Assembly (NCBI RefSeq): GCF_001517085.1
Contig: NZ_LRAC01000098.1
Coordinates: 62,001 to 126,000, forward strand
Direction: 5' to 3'
Length of the DNA stretch: 64,000 nucleotides
Source of the DNA: Paenibacillus sp. DMB5
Lineage (GTDB): Bacteria > Bacillota > Bacilli > Paenibacillales > Paenibacillaceae
Made by a program: the position numbers and the translations under genes. Position 1 is the stretch's first letter, and the number at the start of each line of letters is the position of its first letter. Of the stretch, positions 53,175-61,175 are shown one piece after another. The notes below the pieces were generated by a model. It worked only from the letters and a program-made list of their open reading frames with translations, did not search any database and was not told the DNA's origin.

Positions 53175-53939
53175 ATGAAATCTGTTGATTTGAACTGTGA
53201 TATGGGCGAGAGCTTCGGTGCATACCGGCTTGGGCAGGATGAAGATATCCTTCCCTACATAACCTCAGCTAACATTGCGTGCGGCTTCCATGCCGGTGAT
53301 CCGGGTACGATGTCGCGGACGGTGCAGCTGGCGCTGAAGCATGAAGTGGCTATCGGTGCCCATCCGGGCCTGCAGGATCTGGCTGGTTTCGGACGCAGGG
53401 AAATAAAGCTCTCGCCTCGGGAAGCTTACGAGCTCACCGTCTACCAGGTAGGGGCATTGTGGGGTTTCGTGCGGGCAGAAGGCGGCGTGCTCCGGCATGT
53501 TAAGCCGCACGGTGCGTTATACAATATGGCTGCAGCTTCTGCTGCTCTGGCCGAGGCGATTGCCGTGGCCGTGTACCGGATCGAGCCGGAGCTGATTCTG
53601 TTCGGTCTGGCCGGCAGCGAGCTGATCCGGGCCGGTAACAGAGCCGGACTGCGCACGGCTAGCGAGGTTTTTGCCGACCGCACCTACCAGAGTGACGGGA
53701 CGTTAACGCCCAGAAGCCGGCCGGATGCACTGGTGACAGATGAACAACAGGCGCTGCACCAGGTTCTGAGCATGGTACAGGAGGGCAAGGTCCGCTCCAC
53801 GGACGGAAGAGATGTAGCTATAACTGCTGAAACCATCTGTTTGCACGGCGATGGTCATCATGCCGTTGAATTTGCCTCAGCGATCCGCGGCTCCTTAGAA
53901 AGTGCAGGAATAGCAGTGCAACGTATCCGCAGAGGATAA
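53175..53939 (+). CDS. pxpA: 5-oxoprolinase subunit A (LamB/YcsF family)
   Basis: The ATG at 53175 follows CTGGAGGCTACAGCC. The family signature [17 protein letters not shown] is N-terminal, then [36 protein letters not shown] and [10 protein letters not shown]. The end ([18 protein letters not shown]) is complete. Third gene of the operon; usually pxpA comes first, so the order here is B-C-A. Confidence 0.9.
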   Translation: MKSVDLNCDMGESFGAYRLGQDEDILPYITSANIACGFHAGDPGTMSRTVQLALKHEVAIGAHPGLQDLAGFGRREIKLSPREAYELTVYQVGALWGFVRAEGGVLRHVKPHGALYNMAAASAALAEAIAVAVYRIEPELILFGLAGSELIRAGNRAGLRTASEVFADRTYQSDGTLTPRSRPDALVTDEQQALHQVLSMVQEGKVRSTDGRDVAITAETICLHGDGHHAVEFASAIRGSLESAGIAVQRIRRG

Positions 53940-53975
53940 ACCGGTACGTATACTATTAGATTTTAATATGAAAAG

Positions 53976-54029
53976 AAACCCCGCTTGCAGAAATGGCAGC
54001 TGTTGCCATTTCAGAAGCGGGGTTGTTTG
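53976..54029. terminator. Bidirectional terminator between pxpA and amtB
   Basis: AACCCCGCTT(G) and AAGCGGGGTT arms with inner AAATGGCA/TGCCATTT pairing form a long stem. T-rich flanks on both strands serve both convergent operons. Confidence 0.8.
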
Positions 54030-54078
54030 ATAGATTTGAATATTCTTGTTATATCTCCGGTTCGGTTATAACGTCAAG

Positions 54079-55362
54079 TTAATCCTCCGAGCCGGTCCGC
54101 AGCAACAAGGCTTCATCAATTCCGGGCTGATCGCTGAACCGTTCAAGCTCGTTGTATGCCGGGATACCATGCATAGCCATGTCCAGACCTTCTTCTTCCT
54201 CAGCAGCGCTCACGCGCAGTCCGACAGTCCGCTGAATCAGCTTGGCGGCGCCATAGCTCATGATAAAACCCCACACCATGACAACCACAACACCTAATAG
54301 CTGTACACCGAGCTGGTGAAACTGTCCGGTAGTGAACAAGCCTTCCTGTGTATCAAAAAGACCGACAGCTACTGTTCCGAAGGCACCGTTAATTCCGTGT
54401 ACCGCAACAGCGCCTACCGGATCGTCCACCTGCATTTTATCGATGGCCAGGGTACCCAAAATAACTAATACACCAGCAATCAGGCCGATCACAATAGCGG
54501 AGTAGGGGCTGACAAAAGCACATCCGGCAGTGATGCCTACCAGACCGGCTAGCGCACCGTTCATGGTCATGCTCGGATCAGCTTTGCCGAAGCGGAACAT
54601 GGTGTAGATCATGGCCGATGTACCGCCGGCAGCTGCAGCCAGCATCGTATTCAAAGCAATAACGGAAAGGCTGGAATCCGCTGCATTCAGCGTGCTTCCG
54701 GCATTGAAGCCGAACCAGCCGAACCAGAGAATGAAGGTGCCCGCCGAAGCAAGCGGAATGTTACTTGGAGCAAATACGTTTACGCTGCCATCCGTATTGA
54801 ACCTGCCCCTGCGAGGTCCAAGCACTTTGGCAAAGGCAAAAGCTGCGGCTCCGCCGAGTGCATGGATCGCCGCCGATCCTGCGAAGTCCTTCATCCCCAG
54901 GCTTGCCAGCCAGCCCTCCGGATTCCAGACCCAGTGGCCGGAGACCGGATAAAGGATAGCTGCTACGAATAAAGCAACAAGGATGTAGGCCTTAAAAGAC
55001 ATCCGCTCCGCTACCGCCCCGGAAATGATAGAGATGGCAGCAATCGCGAAGCCGATCTGAAACAGAACATAAGCCGATAACGGAAGGTTTAAATCTATAT
55101 TCAGAGACTGTGAAGCCCCCCAGAAATCAAAACTGATCAGGCCGGCAAAATCCTTTCCGAACATGATTCCGAAGCCAACCAGAAAAAAAGCCAATACCCC
55201 GACGGTAAGATCCACAAAAATCTTCATGGTGACATTCACCGCATTTTTCGTCCGCACAAAACCCGCCTCGAGCAGGCTGAAGCCGCCCTCCATAAACACA
55301 ACCATGGCCGCAGCCAGCACAACCCAAACCGTATTTAAAGCGATATCCGTTCCGGCATTCAT
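54079..55362 (-). CDS. amtB: Ammonium transporter
   Basis: A 427-residue protein with eleven membrane helices, GFSLLEAGFVRTKNAVNV near the N-terminus, the pore-lining AIHALGGAAAFAFAKVLGPR and VHGINGAFGTVAVGLFDT with the conserved His pair. The start follows CAGGGAGGGTAACATC. It imports ammonium. A GlnR/TnrA-type site lies 73 bp upstream, and glnK lies just before it. Confidence 0.92.
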   Translation of the reverse strand: MNAGTDIALNTVWVVLAAAMVVFMEGGFSLLEAGFVRTKNAVNVTMKIFVDLTVGVLAFFLVGFGIMFGKDFAGLISFDFWGASQSLNIDLNLPLSAYVLFQIGFAIAAISIISGAVAERMSFKAYILVALFVAAILYPVSGHWVWNPEGWLASLGMKDFAGSAAIHALGGAAAFAFAKVLGPRRGRFNTDGSVNVFAPSNIPLASAGTFILWFGWFGFNAGSTLNAADSSLSVIALNTMLAAAAGGTSAMIYTMFRFGKADPSMTMNGALAGLVGITAGCAFVSPYSAIVIGLIAGVLVILGTLAIDKMQVDDPVGAVAVHGINGAFGTVAVGLFDTQEGLFTTGQFHQLGVQLLGVVVVMVWGFIMSYGAAKLIQRTVGLRVSAAEEEEGLDMAMHGIPAYNELERFSDQPGIDEALLLRTGSED

Positions 55363-55434
55363 GATGTTACCCTCCCTGTCACATATACAACACAGTAATG
55401 ATATAAGGGGAGGGCAGAAAATGTCAACATCAAA

Positions 55435-55451
55435 TGTTATGTTTACTTACA
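55435..55451. promoter_or_regulatory. GlnR/TnrA-type box before amtB
   Basis: TGTTATGTTTACTTACA fits TGTNA-N7-TNACA exactly. It lies between glnK and amtB, so amtB may have its own nitrogen-controlled promoter. Confidence 0.55.
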
Positions 55452-55489
55452 CCAATTTTAGCTAAAACACCATTCTGATTTGCACTTAT

Positions 55490-55849
55490 CTACATATCGC
55501 TTTGTTTTAACTCATCGATAGTTTCGTCTGCTTTGCCGGTACGGATGTTGTACATCTCGAGCAGCGGAAGCACAAAAATCTTACCGTCTCCCATTTCCCC
55601 GGTCTGGGCCGTAGCAATAATAGTCTTGATCGTCTCGTCCACTTTATGGTCAGACACGACGATTTCAAGCTTGATTTTGTGGTGCAGATTGACGGTATAC
55701 GATTTGCCTCTGTACACTCCGGTAGTGTTTTTTTGCTGGCCGCGCCCCTGGGCCTGTGTAACGGTGAATCCGGTGACCTCAATCGCGCGGAGTGCATCGA
55801 TGACTTCCCTAAGCTTTTCAGGACGGATGATCGCTTCAACTTTTTTCAT
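55490..55849 (-). CDS. glnK: Nitrogen regulatory protein P-II
   Basis: A 119-residue PII protein with MKKVEAIIRPEKLREVIDAL, the T-loop region GRGQQKNTTGVYRGKSYTVN and the C-terminal GDGKIFVLPL. The T-loop has Tyr at the place of the uridylylated residue. It binds ATP/ADP and 2-oxoglutarate and blocks AmtB when nitrogen is sufficient. It precedes amtB by 127 bp on the same strand. Confidence 0.9.
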   Translation of the reverse strand: MKKVEAIIRPEKLREVIDALRAIEVTGFTVTQAQGRGQQKNTTGVYRGKSYTVNLHHKIKLEIVVSDHKVDETIKTIIATAQTGEMGDGKIFVLPLLEMYNIRTGKADETIDELKQSDM

Positions 55850-56095
55850 ATCGTTCCTCCAAAAAATCAGTGTAGCTGCAATGTGAATTGTACCACAACA
55901 TTTGCACTCACAGGTATCTGATTAAAACGGAAGCTCTCAGGAATAGAGCCCCCGATATGTAAGAAGGAAGGATAAACATTTACTAGGAATGTGACTAATG
56001 ATAGTGCTTTCATATAAAAGAGAAGTTATTCTTTATTTGGAACTAAAAGGTAAATTGCTTCTGGTTCCCAAATAATGATTCTATGGAGGGAAAGT
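55850..56095. other. Divergent promoter region of glnK and the protease gene
   Basis: About 245 AT-rich bases. It contains the upstream region of glnK, with TGTGAATTGTACCACA, a loose partial match to a GlnR box, and the leader of the secreted protease gene. No RNA gene recognised. Confidence 0.35.
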
Positions 56096-57379
56096 ATGAA
56101 GAGAATTGTTACTATTCTTATGGCAGGCTTAATGTTAACAGCCAACGCCGCAGCAGTCTCGGCGGAGGAGCAGCCGGAGCCTGCACCGTTGGTTACGCAG
56201 TCAGACGCGGATGCCGGAATGCGAAGTATTTTATTTAATGAGGATAAGCTACAAGACTCTCCGCTTGATAAGGCAGCTGCGGCACAAGCCGTTCAGGAAT
56301 TTCTTGGTCAAATATCAGTCTTTGAACAAACAACTTTCCAGAAGAAATCCGGGGCGGAGCGTCAAGAAATAACACCTTTGAAGGGTGTTGATGGGCGGAC
56401 CTATTACAATATCGATCTTTATAACGGTGACAGCTATTCAGGTTACATAATTCTCGGTGATTTTGAAGGAGACGGCAAACTTGCCGTTATGGAGTACGGA
56501 ACTACGCCTTCGCCCGTCCAAAAAACAAACGGCGAGCAGACGCTGGCCGATACAGAAATACTATATGGAGGACCGCTATTGTCCTATAGTATAGAAGTGG
56601 ATAAAGAGGAACAAGCCTATGGTAAAACAGCGGTTAATGTAATCACCAGCGAGAGAATTGCTGCTGATGCACTGGCCTTTCAAATGCCTGAGTTCAGTAC
56701 AGCGGCAGCACAGCCTTCTCCGCCCAGCAGCGGCTATACTCAGATTACCTTCCCTTCCCAAAGCGTCTTTCTTACAAATGTTCAGGGCTCATTAGGATTA
56801 GCCGAGAATTTTGGGTGCGGTCCGGCTGCCGGCACCAATCTTTTGTATTCGCTGGGGCAGCGGAATTCATCCTATAATGATATGCTTTGGTGGAAGGCCG
56901 ATCCGGCCAGACCTATGGATATGTATACTATGGGCAGTGTTTTAGTGAACAGTATGTCTGCTATTTGGGGGACTACTTTTCCGGAATTCAAAGCCGGGCT
57001 TAATTCATATTTGAGCAATTATAATCATAGTCCTTACTTAGCCTCTCAACTAAGAAGTGATAACACCAATCTCGGCACCCCTACAACAACCTCCAATTTG
57101 CTGGTTTGGGAAAATATCAAAACAGGCATCAACGGCAATAAGCCGGTTGCTGTACTTGCCGGTAAAAAAACCTCAACAGGCAGCAGCACCTATCCTGATA
57201 CAGGAAGTACCTCCAGCATGGTCTTTCACTGGTTTACAGCGTTGGGCTACATTGAGGACGCCAATGCCAATATGTACATGAAAGTAAGCAGCTGGGGCAA
57301 TATCTATTATGTCAGTTATAATGCGTTGTGTTATTGGAGGGATACGCTGGGTTCAGTGTATATCTATGCCAGCTATTAG
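56096..57379 (+). CDS. Secreted papain-like cysteine peptidase
   Basis: The ATG at 56096 follows ATGGAGGGAAAGT. The signal peptide ends at VSAEE. A propeptide-like region (about residues 25-225) contains YYNIDLYNGDSYSGYIILGD, similar to the prodomains of bacterial papain-like enzymes. The catalytic part has Cys in AENFGCGPAAGTNLLYSLG and His in MVFHWFTALGYI, with Asn or Trp in VSSWGNIYYVSY. Peptidase C39-like class. A membrane-protein gene follows by 24 bp, possibly linked. Confidence 0.78.
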   Translation: MKRIVTILMAGLMLTANAAAVSAEEQPEPAPLVTQSDADAGMRSILFNEDKLQDSPLDKAAAAQAVQEFLGQISVFEQTTFQKKSGAERQEITPLKGVDGRTYYNIDLYNGDSYSGYIILGDFEGDGKLAVMEYGTTPSPVQKTNGEQTLADTEILYGGPLLSYSIEVDKEEQAYGKTAVNVITSERIAADALAFQMPEFSTAAAQPSPPSSGYTQITFPSQSVFLTNVQGSLGLAENFGCGPAAGTNLLYSLGQRNSSYNDMLWWKADPARPMDMYTMGSVLVNSMSAIWGTTFPEFKAGLNSYLSNYNHSPYLASQLRSDNTNLGTPTTTSNLLVWENIKTGINGNKPVAVLAGKKTSTGSSTYPDTGSTSSMVFHWFTALGYIEDANANMYMKVSSWGNIYYVSYNALCYWRDTLGSVYIYASY

Positions 57380-57403
57380 AATCAGCGAGCGGGGAGGGGT
57401 AAA

Positions 57404-58153
57404 GTGGACGTAATATTAGTGCTAGCAGCTGCTATACTGTATCCGGCACTACTATACAGGATATTCCGGTTCATTCATGACAAAAGCCGGCTGCGATTGT
57501 ATTGGAGTATTGTGCCGTTATGCCTCATCGTCAGCCTGACCATCCCGTTTCTGTATTCCTATATGCAGGACCCGTCCGTCTTATTTTCACTGGAGGCTAT
57601 GGTTGATTATTCACTGAAATCGGGACTGCTGACCTTTCTGGTCATCCCTTCTCTTACAGCAGCCTTCATTTGCACATTGTATGGTTATCTAAGAATCAGC
57701 AGAGGGTCCGTCGCCCTCATGTCTGCAGTATGTATCGCAGGTGCGGCGGGAATCTGGTCAGGCGGCAGCGCGGTGGACCGCTTGCTGAATGAACCATCAA
57801 TCGGCTGGGAGCAGCTCGGGACGAATGATATTGCCGGAGCCGGAATGTGGATCTACAGTGACGGTCAAACTGCGGAGAATCGTTACATCGAGCTGAATGA
57901 ACAGGAGACGGATCAGGTTAGAAAAATGCTTAATTCTATTCCTGAGTCTGAAATGAATGAAATTCAGTATGCTGACCGCACATTGGCCTTGGAAATGGTC
58001 ATCAGGTTGATTAAGAACGATCAGCGGTCGATCCGGGTTCAATATGACAAACGGGAAATCTATGCCGCAATAACGGATGAGCGGAGCCAAAAGTATTTTT
58101 CCGTCCAATCATCTGCGTTAAAAGACTTCTTTGATCATAAGCTTCAGAAGTGA
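57404..58153 (+). CDS. Unknown membrane protein
   Basis: A GTG start after GGGGAGGGGTAAA. Four hydrophobic helices (about residues 3-20, 32-49, 75-95, 102-122) are followed by a soluble domain of some 110 residues (WEQLGTNDIAGAGMWIYSDG onward). No family recognised. It follows the secreted protease gene by 24 bp and may help in its secretion, activation or immunity; this is inferred from position. Confidence 0.65.
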   Translation: MDVILVLAAAILYPALLYRIFRFIHDKSRLRLYWSIVPLCLIVSLTIPFLYSYMQDPSVLFSLEAMVDYSLKSGLLTFLVIPSLTAAFICTLYGYLRISRGSVALMSAVCIAGAAGIWSGGSAVDRLLNEPSIGWEQLGTNDIAGAGMWIYSDGQTAENRYIELNEQETDQVRKMLNSIPESEMNEIQYADRTLALEMVIRLIKNDQRSIRVQYDKREIYAAITDERSQKYFSVQSSALKDFFDHKLQK

Positions 58154-58173
58154 GTGGAAGCAAGGAAGATTGT

Positions 58174-58216
58174 AAAAGGCCACTGTCAGCAAATGTTTGC
58201 GGCAGTGGCTTTTTTT
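58174..58216 (+). terminator. Rho-independent terminator
   Basis: AAAGGCCACTGTC pairs with GGCAGTGGCTTT around a 13-base loop and is followed by TTTTT. Confidence 0.8.
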
Positions 58217-58269
58217 GCCTATGGATGGTTATAGCAAGGCAAGCGGGTATTTGAATAGCGGAGTAACGG

Positions 58270-58941
58270 TTACTTCAGTCTTATCCCGTTCAGTATAAAA
58301 TCCCAGTTCGTATAATCGTTCATGTCCCCCGGAACCTCGAGTGCGCACACATGCTCCATACCCCACGGCAGTTCTCGGGTAACGGTTAAATGTTCTGCCG
58401 GGTTAAGAATCAGAATCGTATAGCTTCTCCCTCTAAGCAATGTGGATAAAATATCCCGGAGCTCATACACCTCTTCGTATCCGGCAGACCAACGGATGAA
58501 CAGGCTGCTAGTGCTCTGCACCAGATTTGCCCAGAAGCGCGTGATGCGGCGGTCTAGCTTCTGTCTGTAGGCCGGATAGAAGGATCGCCAATCCACATTC
58601 GGGATTATTGGAAAATCATGTGCGGAGATGATGTTATACTCAGAATCCCTGATAAAATAGGATTTAGAAAGACTCTGCCCGTCAGGGTTGTCATACACCG
58701 GATTTCCATCGTTTAGATAAAAGTGGGTCTCATCCAGCCTGCTCAGATTTTCAAAAGCCATAAAGCGGTTAAAGCGGCTTTTTATCAAGCGGGTAACATC
58801 ACTAAGCGAAGCAGAGATCATCCAGTCGAGAGGCATGGAGAACTTCCGGAGGCCATATCGCCTCAAATTAATGGCAGGTGCGCAGGAGGAGCCGAGGCTG
58901 ACAATGAGGTCGTATTCGATTTTGATATCCTGAAGATTCAT
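58270..58941 (-). CDS. DUF1796 papain-like cysteine peptidase family protein
   Basis: A 223-residue protein with the family N-terminus DLIVSLGSSCAPAINLRRYG, where the Cys follows GSS, then FSMPLDWMISASLSDVTRLI. Members occur in Firmicutes and are often annotated as putative cysteine peptidases, without shown activity. No signal peptide. It lies directly downstream of the ferritin-like gene (9-bp gap) and is probably co-transcribed. Confidence 0.78.
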   Translation of the reverse strand: MNLQDIKIEYDLIVSLGSSCAPAINLRRYGLRKFSMPLDWMISASLSDVTRLIKSRFNRFMAFENLSRLDETHFYLNDGNPVYDNPDGQSLSKSYFIRDSEYNIISAHDFPIIPNVDWRSFYPAYRQKLDRRITRFWANLVQSTSSLFIRWSAGYEEVYELRDILSTLLRGRSYTILILNPAEHLTVTRELPWGMEHVCALEVPGDMNDYTNWDFILNGIRLK

Positions 58942-58950
58942 AAAGGGTAT

Positions 58951-59445
58951 TCACCGGTTCGCAGCTAAATTTCTTATTAACAGATTATTGTACTTTGCTG
59001 CATGCTTTTGTTCATCAAGAATAATGCCGTACAAAGTATCCTTATAAACACCATACGGTAGGCCAAACCATATCTTCCGGTACTTTTCAACTGCCGACAA
59101 TTCACCTTGATAAGCTTTTTGTAACCCGGAGATATACGTATCGGCCTGCTCAGGAACTTCGTTGCTGACCCCAGTCACTTCTTGTCCTGTAATTTCTCTG
59201 TACATCTGCCGGAACATTTGATTATGCTTCTGTTCGTCATTCCGGATGGAGGTGATCACATCGGCCTGTCCTTGGTCGGGAGCAAGCCGGATGAGTTGAT
59301 CATAGAAGAGCTCATCATTTCGTTCCCCCTGTACAGAATCCTTCATTAAAAGCAGTGCTTCTTGAGTAGAGGTAGCCCAAACGGGCACAAAAGTTGAACT
59401 GCGGAGAATCGGATAAACGCTATGCACCGGATAAACGCTATACAT
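58951..59445 (-). CDS. Ferritin-like di-iron protein
   Basis: A 164-residue four-helix protein with two EXXH-type motifs: IRNDEQKHNQMFR and ILDEQKHAAKYN. Each pairs with an upstream Glu (SVQGERNDELFY and YQGELSAVEKYR). This is a rubrerythrin/ferritin-like arrangement that could bind two irons. The N-terminal repeat VYPVHSVYP is unusual. It leads a two-gene minus-strand unit with the DUF1796 gene. Confidence 0.78.
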   Translation of the reverse strand: MYSVYPVHSVYPILRSSTFVPVWATSTQEALLLMKDSVQGERNDELFYDQLIRLAPDQGQADVITSIRNDEQKHNQMFRQMYREITGQEVTGVSNEVPEQADTYISGLQKAYQGELSAVEKYRKIWFGLPYGVYKDTLYGIILDEQKHAAKYNNLLIRNLAANR

Positions 59446-59692
59446 GAGTGTGAGCCTCCAGATTACAAGTATTTACGATAATAATATGCACATTAGCCTA
59501 ATCAGTGAATGAAATGGTGCTGTCCCTTGTGATTTTTATACTGGAATTTTTAAAGACAATTAAATATTAAGTACATACAATTTACGACATGATAGTTTTA
59601 TTTTTGAGTGTATAATTACTAAAAAGGAATGTATAGATGGAAGATACATAGTGTTATCTCTATCGATGACTGACAAAAAAGGAGGATGACAA
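59446..59692. other. AT-rich divergent intergenic region
   Basis: About 250 bases between the ferritin-like and acetyltransferase-like genes. No clear operator; the right end carries AAAAGGAGGATGACAA as ribosome site. Confidence 0.35.
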
Positions 59693-60214
59693 ATGATTAA
59701 GTCATTTAAAACAGATTTAAAAGCGAATCGCAAAAATCCACAAACGCTTATGGTCTTGTTTACTTATCGCTTTGGAAACTGGGTACACTATCGGGTTAAG
59801 AATAAGATTGTAAAGAAAACACTATGGGGACTCTATAAAGTGATGGACTTAGCTTTTGTTCGAATCCTTTCTAATGGAGAATTACATGCACAAGCTAAGA
59901 TCGGTGATTATCTTCATTTGCCGCATGGTTTAAATGGTATCGTTATTAGTCACAAAGCAGTAATCGGCAGTCATGCTACCATCTTTCATCAAGTAACTAT
60001 CGGCGGCAGAAATAGCTTAGGTGAGCCAGTAATTGGAGACAGAGCCTTTATTGGAGTGGGAGCTAAGATACTCGGTCCTATATTGATTGGTAACGATGCG
60101 AATATCGGCGCTATGTCAGTAGTTGTCAAGGATGTACCTGACAACGCATCAGCGATAGGAATCCCAGCACGAAACCTGTTGCGAGATGAACCTAAAAAAG
60201 AAAATACTAGATAG
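59693..60214 (+). CDS. Serine acetyltransferase-like hexapeptide-repeat protein
   Basis: A left-handed beta-helix of hexapeptide repeats (IGDYLHLPHGLNGIVISHKA, then IGSHATIFHQVTIGG and IGDRAFIGVGAKILGPILIG) is preceded by a helical segment shorter than in biosynthetic CysE. It ends with PARNLL. Such short CysE-like proteins acetylate sugars or serine in polysaccharide or secondary metabolism. GC content is lower than the flanks, suggesting acquisition. A strong AAGGAGGATG precedes the ATG. Confidence 0.8.
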   Translation: MIKSFKTDLKANRKNPQTLMVLFTYRFGNWVHYRVKNKIVKKTLWGLYKVMDLAFVRILSNGELHAQAKIGDYLHLPHGLNGIVISHKAVIGSHATIFHQVTIGGRNSLGEPVIGDRAFIGVGAKILGPILIGNDANIGAMSVVVKDVPDNASAIGIPARNLLRDEPKKENTR

Positions 60215-60227
60215 ACGGAGGAATGAC

Positions 60228-60376
60228 ATGAGAAAAAGCTTAATTAAGGAGCAAGTTCGAGGATCAAAAGGGGCTGTCACTTGGATAATATCCAATGTGA
60301 CCAATGCGTGACGAATTACAGAGCCTATGTTGAGACGGTTAAGGGGCATGACAAAGAAAAACTCCTTATTAAATAA
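60228..60376 (+). CDS. Small protein with Cys/His motif, probable frameshift
   Basis: An ATG after ACGGAGGAATGAC encodes MRKSLIKEQVRGSK, then drifts to a stop at 60311. One A added to the AAAA tract at about 60267 gives RGCHLDNIQCDQCVTNYRAY and then VETVKGHDKEKLLIK to a TAA at 60374-60376. The restored 49-residue protein has a possible zinc site (C-H-C-C). The 3' end overlaps a terminator hairpin. It lies 13 bp after the acetyltransferase gene. Confidence 0.4.
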
Positions 60377-60386
60377 GGAGTTTTCT
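60357..60386 (+). terminator. Rho-independent terminator
   Basis: AAAACTCCTTATT and AATAAGGAGTTTT are perfect 13-bp arms followed by TCT. Confidence 0.75.
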
Positions 60387-60400
60387 AGAGATTATACATA

Positions 60401-60472
60401 TAGGACGGATGGGGTTCGAACCCATGACCCCTACCCTGTCAAGATAGTGCTCTCCCGCTGAGCTACCGTCCT
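60401..60472 (-). tRNA. tRNA-Val (anticodon GAC)
   Basis: The minus strand folds as a full cloverleaf: acceptor AGGACGG/CCGTCCT, D-arm GCTC/GAGC, anticodon arm CTATC/GGTAG with loop TTGACAG (anticodon GAC), T-arm ATGGG/CCCAT with loop TTCGAAC, and discriminator A. No CCA is encoded. It reads GUC and GUU. Confidence 0.9.
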
Positions 60473-60666
60473 GCAACGAAATTTATAATACCACAGCATG
60501 TCAGCTGATGGCAACAATTATTTTCTGAAGTCATGTAAGCACCATACGGCGGATGTTGCCGGGACCGGATGAATCTGTGTATGAGAAAAGAGCGCGACAG
60601 CTAAAAACCGGTCGTTATATAATGAAGTCCGTTTATGATCATTATGATGACAAAGGTGGGCGGCCG

Positions 60667-61113
60667 GTGAAAGTTACGATACATAAAACAGTTATAGAGG
60701 AAGCTTTGCTCAAATATGTAGTGATTGCTGCAAGACAGGATGGCCGGTGGATCATGGCCAGGCACCGTGAACGGACTACGTGGGAGTTTGCCGGCGGGCA
60801 TATTGAGCCAAATGAACCGGCGGATGCTGCCGCGGTCAGGGAGCTGTATGAAGAGACCGGTGCGGAGGAGTACTCCTTGATTCCGGTCTGTGTGTATTCG
60901 GTAGCTATTCAGGGAGTGCCCGAGAGCTTCGGCAAGCTCTATCTGGCGGATGTCCAAAGATTCGGGCAGATCCCGCAATATGAAATGGCTGAAATTAAAA
61001 GCTTCACGGAAATTCCGGAAGAAGTAACATACCCGCATATTGTACCTGCGCTTGTGGCTGAAGTGAAACGGTTTTTGCTTGAGATGGAGCCGGGCAGGAC
61101 GGGAGCTGAATAA
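60667..61113 (+). CDS. NUDIX hydrolase
   Basis: The Nudix box GHIEPNEPADAAAVRELYEETGA follows GX5EX7REUXEEXGU. The enzyme hydrolyses nucleoside diphosphate derivatives, perhaps oxidised nucleotides. The GTG at 60667 is preferred because AAAGGTGGG lies six bases before; in-frame alternatives are ATG 60622 and ATG 60553, without good sites. It stands between tRNA-Val and the convergent metG gene. Confidence 0.8.
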   Translation: MKVTIHKTVIEEALLKYVVIAARQDGRWIMARHRERTTWEFAGGHIEPNEPADAAAVRELYEETGAEEYSLIPVCVYSVAIQGVPESFGKLYLADVQRFGQIPQYEMAEIKSFTEIPEEVTYPHIVPALVAEVKRFLLEMEPGRTGAE

Positions 61114-61175
61114 AGATTCGACCGGACAGAGCCCCGGACGTCTCAGGGCTAGGCCCGAAAGTTTCTTTTACACAT

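Noticed and set aside
60401..60472. tRNA-Asp
   Set aside because: The loop TTGACAG places GAC, not GTC, at positions 34-36, so it is valine-specific.
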